Shown in pieces: positions 10,100 through 14,144 of a DNA stretch of 14,144 bases. The DNA is from Planctomycetaceae bacterium (GTDB lineage: Bacteria > Planctomycetota > Planctomycetia > Pirellulales > Thermoguttaceae). The first letter of the stretch is position 1. Every line of letters starts with the position of its first letter. The notes below the pieces were generated by a model, which ran no database searches, was not told the origin of the DNA, and worked only from the letters and a program-made list of their open reading frames with translations. The position numbers were made by a program, and so were the translations under genes. The stretch spans positions 1-14,144 of the forward strand of contig WRMR01000062.1 in assembly GCA_009776995.1 (NCBI GenBank), given 5' to 3'.

Positions 10100-11050
10100 A
10101 TGACACGCAACTTTTTGACGCTCTTGGTATTTGTCGGCCTGATCGGTTCATCGTCCGTCTTGCTGGCACAGGAAAAATACACGATCCAGCCCCGTTTTGA
10201 ACCGGGCAAATTCGTTCAAACGCTGGCAACGGACAACGACATGGTGATGCGAGTCGGGGATTTGGAGTCTGAAGACGGCATCCCGATGAAGCAGGAACAG
10301 AAGATCAAGTATCTCGTGGAAGCGTCGCAGCCGGACGCACAGGGAACCCAAAAAGTGAAAATGACGTTTGCGGAAATCAAAATGACCCAAAACATGATGG
10401 GCGTGGAGATGATCTATGACAGCACCGACGAAGACTTGCAGGATCCGAACCTGGCACCCATGTTCAATGCCATGCTTGGGGCTGAGTTCACGTTCGACCT
10501 GACCAAAGACGGCAAGTCGGAAAACGTTAAAGGCTTTGACGAAATGTGGGAAAAAATGTTCAAAAACATGCCGGGACCAGCGGCGGAAATGATCCAGTCG
10601 ATGAAGGAAAACATGGGCGATGAAATGTTTTCCAACATGCTTGGTGGTCTTGAAAATCATTTTGGCAAGGAACCGAGAGCCGTCGGTGACAAATGGTCTG
10701 ATACCCGGTCGATGACCGTTCCTTTTCTCGGAAAAACGGAAACGGAATCGACGCATACACTCCAGTCCGTGAAAGACGATGTCGCCGTCATTGCCACCGA
10801 GGGAAAGATCAAGATGCAGGGTGACATGATCGCAATGGGACCGGTCAAAATGAAATTTGAAAAAGGTGACATGACCCTCGCCACAACAACGAGCATCAGC
10901 ATTAAAACCGGTCTGGCTTTTGAGACCAAAGGCGAGACGGAAATGGATCTGACCACCGAAATGGACGTGCCTGCCAACAATGCTCAAAAAATCCAAATGC
11001 GCATCACGAGCAAGGCTGTTTCGACCGTGACGATTGAAAAAGTGGAATAA
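10100..11050 (+). CDS. Secreted DUF6263-like protein
   Basis: 316 residues from the ATG at 10100, which has an AAGGA ribosome site and begins a clear signal peptide (about residues 1-23, ending VLLA before QEK). An ATG 19 codons upstream is in frame but precedes the signal peptide and the predicted transcription start. The mature part is acidic, Met- and Lys-rich and beta-strand-like: an early EPGKFVQTLATDNDM, a central Met-rich helix region (MWEKMFKNMPGPAAEM, MKENMGDEMFSNML), then VGDKWSDTRSMTVPFLGK and repeated amphipathic strands to the end. This pattern fits the DUF6263 family, common in planctomycetes and of unknown function. Expected location is the periplasm or outside the cell. No operon partner is evident; folC begins 77 bp downstream, beyond a strong hairpin. 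Confidence 0.78.
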   Translation: MTRNFLTLLVFVGLIGSSSVLLAQEKYTIQPRFEPGKFVQTLATDNDMVMRVGDLESEDGIPMKQEQKIKYLVEASQPDAQGTQKVKMTFAEIKMTQNMMGVEMIYDSTDEDLQDPNLAPMFNAMLGAEFTFDLTKDGKSENVKGFDEMWEKMFKNMPGPAAEMIQSMKENMGDEMFSNMLGGLENHFGKEPRAVGDKWSDTRSMTVPFLGKTETESTHTLQSVKDDVAVIATEGKIKMQGDMIAMGPVKMKFEKGDMTLATTTSISIKTGLAFETKGETEMDLTTEMDVPANNAQKIQMRITSKAVSTVTIEKVE

Positions 11051-11075
11051 CTAACCAATTTCGGGTTTCAGGTAG

Positions 11076-11096
11076 GGCGGTCACGCCGTGACCGCC
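11076..11096. repeat. Strong hairpin GGCGGTCAC-GCC-GTGACCGCC
   Basis: A perfect 9-bp inverted repeat with a three-base loop lies 25 bp after the stop of the DUF6263-like gene and 31 bp before folC. It lacks a following T-run, so it is not a classical intrinsic terminator. It could still end or stabilise the upstream transcript, or be another dispersed palindrome. Confidence 0.7.
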
Positions 11097-11127
11097 GCCA
11101 TCTGTTATCACTCCCCAAAATCTGAAT

Positions 11128-12573
11128 ATGCCGGTTATCGATTACGAAAGTGCCCTGGCGTTTTTGCTGGGGCGTGTCAATTATGAAACGTTTCGTCAGA
11201 TGCCTTATGGCGAAATGCGGCAGAATCTGGGACAACTGAAAGCGTTTCTTGAATACCTCGGTCGGCCTGATCTTCGTTTCCCTGTCATTCATGTTGCGGG
11301 AACCAAAGGGAAAGGTTCGACCTGTGCGATGCTTGCCGCTGTGTTCCGCGAGGCGGGTTATCGCGTCGGGTGTTTTACCTCACCGCACTTGCATACGCTC
11401 AACGAACGTTTCGCGGTCAACGGTGTACCTTGCCCCAACGACCGACTGGTCGAAATTGTGCAATATCTTGAATTACAATGGCACGTGTGGTCGGGTGGAC
11501 ATTCGGCGGTGGAAACAGCAGTCGGGAACGCAGTGAGCGTAGCGAACGGAGTGACCGGAAAAAACGTTTGTACGCAGCGGGAATTAACGTTTTTTGAATA
11601 TTCGGTGCTGGTTGCGTTTGAGTGGTTTGCGCGGGAACAGGTCGATCTTGCCGTCATGGAAACCGGAATGGGCGGTCGTTTCGACGCGACCAATATTTGC
11701 GAACCGATCTTGTGTGTCATCACCGGGATCAGCTTCGATCACACCGAGCAGCTTGGCAACACGCTTTCGGCCATCGCAGGTGAAAAAGCCGGTATCATCA
11801 AGCCCGGCGTGCCTGTTGTCAGCGGTGTTGTCATGCAAAAGGATGATGATCCACAAGCGGTTATCCGGGACGTTGCCGCGCGGAATCACGCGGAGTTGTA
11901 CGAACTCAATCGTGAGTTTTCGATTGTGCCGCACGATCACGGTGCATTCGATTTTCATTGGCACGCAAGCAATGCAGGTACGTTGAATCGGCTGACACTC
12001 AAACTGTTGGGGCGGCACCAGCGCGACAATACGGCACTGGCTCTGGCCGGTGTCATGCTGTTGCGGCAACGCGGCTGGAACGTTCCGGATCAAGCCGTTC
12101 GCAAGGCATTGGCGGAACTTGAAGTGCCGTGCCGTATCGAACGGTTCAGGTTGCCGAACGGACCAGCTGTCATCCTTGACGGCGCGCACAACAAGGCATC
12201 CGCCGAGGCACTGCTCGAAGCGTTGCAAACGTTTCCCGACATGCCGGTCGGTCAAAAAATCCTGCTCTTCGGCAGTACACTTGGCAAGGATGTGACCGGC
12301 ATGTTTGAGACGCTGTTGCCGTTTTTTGACGAAATCTGGCTTTCGCAATGCACAACCAGTCCGCGTACCGTCCCGGTCGATACGTTACTTGAGTTGGCAC
12401 GAAAAACGTCCTGCAAACCGCAAAATTTAGTGGTTGTGGCAACGCCCAACGAAGCTGTGGAACATTTGCATCAGATCGCAGACAAAGGTGGTCTCGTTTG
12501 CGTGACCGGGTCACTCTATTTTGCCGCCGAAATACGGGAGCTGTTGATCCACCCCAACCTGTGTGGTCGCTAA
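11128..12573 (+). CDS. folC: Bifunctional dihydrofolate/folylpolyglutamate synthase (Mur ligase family)
   Basis: 481 residues. The enzyme adds glutamate to dihydropteroate and to reduced folates using ATP, in the cytoplasm. The ATP loop GTKGKGS is at 58-64, followed by TSPHLHTLNERF. The central domain has MGGRFDATN, then ITGISFDHTEQLG and GEKAGIIKPG (K220 at the position of the carbamylated lysine). The C-terminal domain has LDGAHN (D351, H354, N355) and LFGSTLGKD. It is longer than the usual 420-440 residues; part of the excess (about 130-144) is encoded by a dispersed repeat between the DRLVEIVQYLE helix and TFFEYSVLVAFEWFA. No ribosome site is obvious before the ATG, so the start is less certain than the identity. 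The hairpin upstream suggests its own promoter or weak read-through. Confidence 0.95.
   Translation: MPVIDYESALAFLLGRVNYETFRQMPYGEMRQNLGQLKAFLEYLGRPDLRFPVIHVAGTKGKGSTCAMLAAVFREAGYRVGCFTSPHLHTLNERFAVNGVPCPNDRLVEIVQYLELQWHVWSGGHSAVETAVGNAVSVANGVTGKNVCTQRELTFFEYSVLVAFEWFAREQVDLAVMETGMGGRFDATNICEPILCVITGISFDHTEQLGNTLSAIAGEKAGIIKPGVPVVSGVVMQKDDDPQAVIRDVAARNHAELYELNREFSIVPHDHGAFDFHWHASNAGTLNRLTLKLLGRHQRDNTALALAGVMLLRQRGWNVPDQAVRKALAELEVPCRIERFRLPNGPAVILDGAHNKASAEALLEALQTFPDMPVGQKILLFGSTLGKDVTGMFETLLPFFDEIWLSQCTTSPRTVPVDTLLELARKTSCKPQNLVVVATPNEAVEHLHQIADKGGLVCVTGSLYFAAEIRELLIHPNLCGR
11515..11558 (+). repeat. Single arm of the CGGGAACGGAGCG-family repeat inside folC
   Basis: ACAGCA, then CGGGAACGCAG and, exactly, CGAACGGAGTGACCGG (11543-11558) match the inverted right arm of the intergenic repeat at 6140-6192, in the same order. 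Here the DNA is read in frame as VGNAVSVANGVTG, between two conserved parts of FolC where family members need few or no residues. It looks like an in-frame insertion of one arm. Confidence 0.75.
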
Positions 12574-12760
12574 AAGGCTTTCGCCGGAAAATCAACGGAC
12601 AGGAATGACAGATTCAGTTTTTTTGGCAGGATTGTCAGGATAGGGGATACGGAATCGTACGTCCGGTGGCGCGAGAGAACGACGGGGGCAATCCCGGCTC
12701 TTACCCGTTCGTAATCTTACGATTGCGGCTCTGAATTTCCATTTTTTCTCTTTTCCCCCA
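12574..12760. other. Intergenic stretch between folC and the BlaI-like promoter
   Basis: This holds no credible gene. GGCAGGATTGTCAGGAT (12626-12642) after a T-run looks like a dispersed-repeat remnant, but only one copy is in the window. A small palindrome TCGTAA-TC-TTACGA (12709-12722) lies about 40 bp upstream of the -35 box and could be a second regulator site, though there is no further support. Confidence 0.4.
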
Positions 12761-12789
12761 TTGACACCTCCAAGCCCATCTGCTATGAT
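12761..12789 (+). promoter_or_regulatory. Strong sigma-70-type promoter of the BlaI-like/M56 operon
   Basis: A consensus -35 TTGACA (12761-12766) and TATGAT -10 (12784-12789) are spaced by exactly 17 bp. Transcription would start near 12796, just before the palindromic operator. This is the best promoter in the window. Confidence 0.8.
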
Positions 12790-12799
12790 GATCGCAAAC

Positions 12800-12818
12800 G
12801 CTATGCTAATAGCATAGC
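12800..12818. promoter_or_regulatory. Perfect 19-bp palindromic operator, likely bound by the BlaI-like repressor
   Basis: GCTATGCTA-A-TAGCATAGC has 9-bp perfect arms around one central base and covers about +5 to +23 of the predicted transcript. BlaI/MecI dimers bind such dyads at their own promoters and block transcription, so autorepression is the likely control. The sequence differs from the staphylococcal TACA/TGTA operators. That this repressor binds it is inference from position. Confidence 0.75.
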
Positions 12819-12847
12819 ATAACAGGCGAAACAACGGGGAAAACGAC

Positions 12848-13297
12848 ATGGCGAAGAAAAAAACGATCTTTGATCTCGGCAAGCGGGAACGGGAAATTCT
12901 CGAAGCCGTACTCAAACTGGGGGAGGTTTCGGTCAACGACGTGCTTGCCGAACTCCGTGAACCGCCGAGTTATTCGACGGTTCGGGCGATTCTCGGCCAG
13001 CTCGTGCGCAAGGGCAACCTCACTTTTCGCGACGACCGGGGGCGCTATCTTTACAAGGCACTCACGACGAAAGAGTCGGCGCAAAAGTCGGCGTTGAAAG
13101 ACCTTGTCTCGACGATTTTCTACGGCAAGGCGTCCGACGTCATCGTGACACTGCTCGACCTGGCAGGCAACACGCTCACGCCGGAAGAAATCGACCGCAT
13201 CAACAACAAAATCAGTCAACAGAATATTCACCACGGAGACTCATCAACAGATTTAACAGATGTTACAGATAAAAGAATAAAAAAACATCTGCGTTAA
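12848..13297 (+). CDS. BlaI/MecI-family winged-helix transcriptional repressor
   Basis: 149 residues. The N-terminal winged helix (about 10-75) has the family pattern LGKREREILEAVLKLGEVSVNDVL, then YSTVRAILGQLVRKGNL and the wing FRDDRGRYLYKA. The C-terminal helices (about 78-120, LKDLVSTIFYGKASDVIVTLLD) match the dimer and cleavage region. In known systems the repressor is cut after the BlaR1/MecR1 peptidase senses a signal; the downstream M56 gene, 60 bp on, supplies that partner. The signal and regulon are unknown; no beta-lactamase gene is seen. The last 23 residues (about 127-149) are encoded by the left and centre parts of an inverted-repeat element that also provides the stop codon; native BlaI proteins end near residue 125. 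Start ATG follows a GGGGA site. Confidence 0.92.
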   Translation: MAKKKTIFDLGKREREILEAVLKLGEVSVNDVLAELREPPSYSTVRAILGQLVRKGNLTFRDDRGRYLYKALTTKESAQKSALKDLVSTIFYGKASDVIVTLLDLAGNTLTPEEIDRINNKISQQNIHHGDSSTDLTDVTDKRIKKHLR

Positions 13298-13332
13298 TCT
13301 GCGTTATCTGTTGAAAAAAACCTTCGTGGTGA
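13228..13332. repeat. 105-bp inverted-repeat element overlapping the 3' end of the BlaI-like gene
   Basis: The ends are TCACCACG (13228-13235) and CGTGGTGA (13325-13332), perfect inverse. Inside them CAACAGAT pairs with ATCTGTTG, and each arm has looser copies of an ACAGAT / GCAGAT unit. The stop codon of the BlaI-like gene (13295-13297) lies in the right arm. The element also fills most of the gap to the M56 gene. MITE-like in form, with no transposase. Confidence 0.85.
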
Positions 13333-13357
13333 GAAATAGTTGCCAAAGGAATAAATC

Positions 13358-14144
13358 ATGACCACAATACTGTTTTCGCATCTTCTCGAACTCGCGGTTT
13401 TTGCGACGCTGTTGCCGCTTACGGCGACGCTCGTTTGTTGGCTGTTCCGCAAGCGGTCATCGGCTCTGCGTTGCCAGATTTGGGGACTCACCATGCTCGG
13501 CCTGCTGGTTTTTCCGGTTGCGAGTTGCTTTCTGCCACGGGTTGGAGACTGGAAGCATGAGACCGGAGACGGGAGAAACGCAAGCCTCGAACCTCATGCC
13601 TTTCATGCGATGTTGCCCACAGAGTTATCCGGGCCATCCATCACATACGATGTAGCGCAACCCGCGCCCATGTTGACAAGCGTAATCGAAATGCCGGAAG
13701 AAACGCAATGGCAACCGGAAACCCAATGGCAGCCGGGAACGGAGCGCAACACAGTAACCGGATCAGAAACGCCGGTAATATCACAGATGAGGCTTGACGC
13801 TGAACTCAAGAGCAACTCAAGCCTCATGTCTCCAGCATCCAGTCTCTTCAACTACAAAACTGCCATCGTCGTTATCTGGTTTGGCGGCATGGCACTTGCG
13901 GCCTGGTCGCTTGGCATGTCGCTGTTGGCCGCGCGAAAACTCGTACGATTGCGCACAACGCCGGTCAGCGACCCGCGCTGGCTGCAATGCTGTGAGGCGA
14001 CGGTACACCGCTTGCGGATTCACAAAATGCCGCGTTTGCTCCTGTGCGAAAGCATTACCGTGCCGATGGTCGCCGGAATTTTCCGCCCGTCGATCCTGAT
14101 TCCGAACGACGAACGCATGAACCCGCAGAGCGTACTGGTGCATG
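13358..14144 (+). CDS. M56-family BlaR1/MecR1-type membrane metallopeptidase (5' part)
   Basis: 262 codons are visible; the frame runs off the window. An AAAGGA site precedes the ATG. Membrane segments lie at about 8-28 and 43-58 and, after a linker, at about 168-190. The following cytoplasmic part (RLLLCESITVPMVAGIFRPSILIPND) is the classic M56 lead-in, and the last codon is the H of SVLVH, where the family's zinc motif HExxH starts. The protein should sense a signal and cleave the BlaI-like repressor encoded just upstream. The linker (about 63-164) is unusual: it contains a six-residue tandem repeat (ETQWQP twice) and several palindromic repeats, and is probably of little fixed structure. 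The sensor domain, if present, would be beyond the window. Confidence 0.88.
   Translation, partial: MTTILFSHLLELAVFATLLPLTATLVCWLFRKRSSALRCQIWGLTMLGLLVFPVASCFLPRVGDWKHETGDGRNASLEPHAFHAMLPTELSGPSITYDVAQPAPMLTSVIEMPEETQWQPETQWQPGTERNTVTGSETPVISQMRLDAELKSNSSLMSPASSLFNYKTAIVVIWFGGMALAAWSLGMSLLAARKLVRLRTTPVSDPRWLQCCEATVHRLRIHKMPRLLLCESITVPMVAGIFRPSILIPNDERMNPQSVLVH
13701..13736 (+). repeat. 18-bp tandem repeat, two copies, in the M56 linker
   Basis: AAACGCAATGGCAACCGG (13701-13718) is followed at once by AAACCCAATGGCAGCCGG (13719-13736), 16 of 18 identical. In frame they encode ETQWQP twice (residues 115-126). The second copy runs into a CGGGAACGGAGCG-family arm. Confidence 0.85.
13730..13761 (+). 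repeat. Arm of the CGGGAACGGAGCG-family repeat inside the M56 gene
   Basis: CAGCCGGGAACGGAGCG (17 bp) is identical to 6086-6102 of the intergenic palindrome; the rest, CAACACAGTAACCGG, is a diverged form of TAGCGAAGTGACCGG. It is read in frame as QPGTERNTVTG. Confidence 0.75.

Larger units (their letters stand above)
13545..13846. repeat. Inverted-repeat block forming the linker of the M56 protein
   Basis: GAGACTGGAAGCATGAGAC (13545-13563) pairs with the inverse of GAGACTGGATGCTGGAGAC (13828-13846) at 16 of 19 positions. Next to the right arm is a perfect 11-bp inverted repeat, ATGAGGCTTGA/TCAAGCCTCAT (13787-13797 and 13817-13827). Near the left arm CAAGCCTC followed by CCTCATG echoes it. 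All lie in frame in the M56 gene. Confidence 0.7.

Noticed and set aside
10148..10996. Minus-strand open frame of 282 codons opposite the DUF6263-like gene
   Set aside because: It is His-, Phe- and Arg-rich as expected from reading the complement of a Met/Lys-rich gene; the plus strand has the signal peptide, promoter and ribosome site.
11584..12348. Minus-strand open frame of 254 codons opposite folC
   Set aside because: It lies entirely antisense to conserved Mur ligase motifs and shows no domain.

Overview
The window looks like chromosomal DNA from a planctomycete, probably of the Pirellulales/Thermoguttaceae type. The basis is inference from gene content: a DUF1080 secreted protein, a DUF6263-like secreted protein, a BlaI regulator paired with an M56/BlaR1 membrane peptidase, a MotA/ExbB-like channel paired with a coiled-coil partner, moderate GC, and many short palindromic repeats between and inside genes. 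No rRNA, tRNA, CRISPR array, phage gene or transposase is visible.

Layout. 1-1547 (-): 5' part of a large secreted protein with carbohydrate-binding-like modules, cut by the window edge. 1712-2494 (-): secreted DUF1080 (3-keto-disaccharide hydrolase-like) protein. 2962-5934 (-): uvrA. 5935-6409: divergent intergenic region with a palindromic repeat and candidate promoters. 6410-7945 (+): leuA. 8156-9013 and 9017-9820 (+): a two-gene proton-channel-like operon. 10100-11050 (+): secreted DUF6263-like protein. 11128-12573 (+): folC. 12848-13297 (+): BlaI/MecI-type repressor with a strong promoter and a perfect palindromic operator. 13358-end (+): M56/BlaR1-type sensor peptidase, cut off at the start of its HExxH motif.

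The genes are mostly unrelated housekeeping and accessory functions. Real functional units are the MotA-like/coiled-coil pair, the BlaI/BlaR1-like pair, and perhaps the two secreted proteins at the left edge as part of polysaccharide use.

The most unusual signal is the density of short palindromic repeats, of at least five sequence types, and the fact that several lie inside reading frames without breaking them. UvrA carries an in-frame insert of about 50 residues made by a 158-bp inverted-repeat element built from a 7-bp unit. FolC carries about 15 residues from a repeat that also occurs in two intergenic regions and in the M56 gene. The C-terminus and stop codon of the BlaI-like protein lie in a 105-bp inverted-repeat element. 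The M56 protein's linker is largely repeat-derived. A further element of about 100 bp sits directly after the stop codons of both uvrA and leuA, in the same orientation relative to each gene. This resembles the protein-invading palindromic elements known from Rickettsia, but with different sequences.
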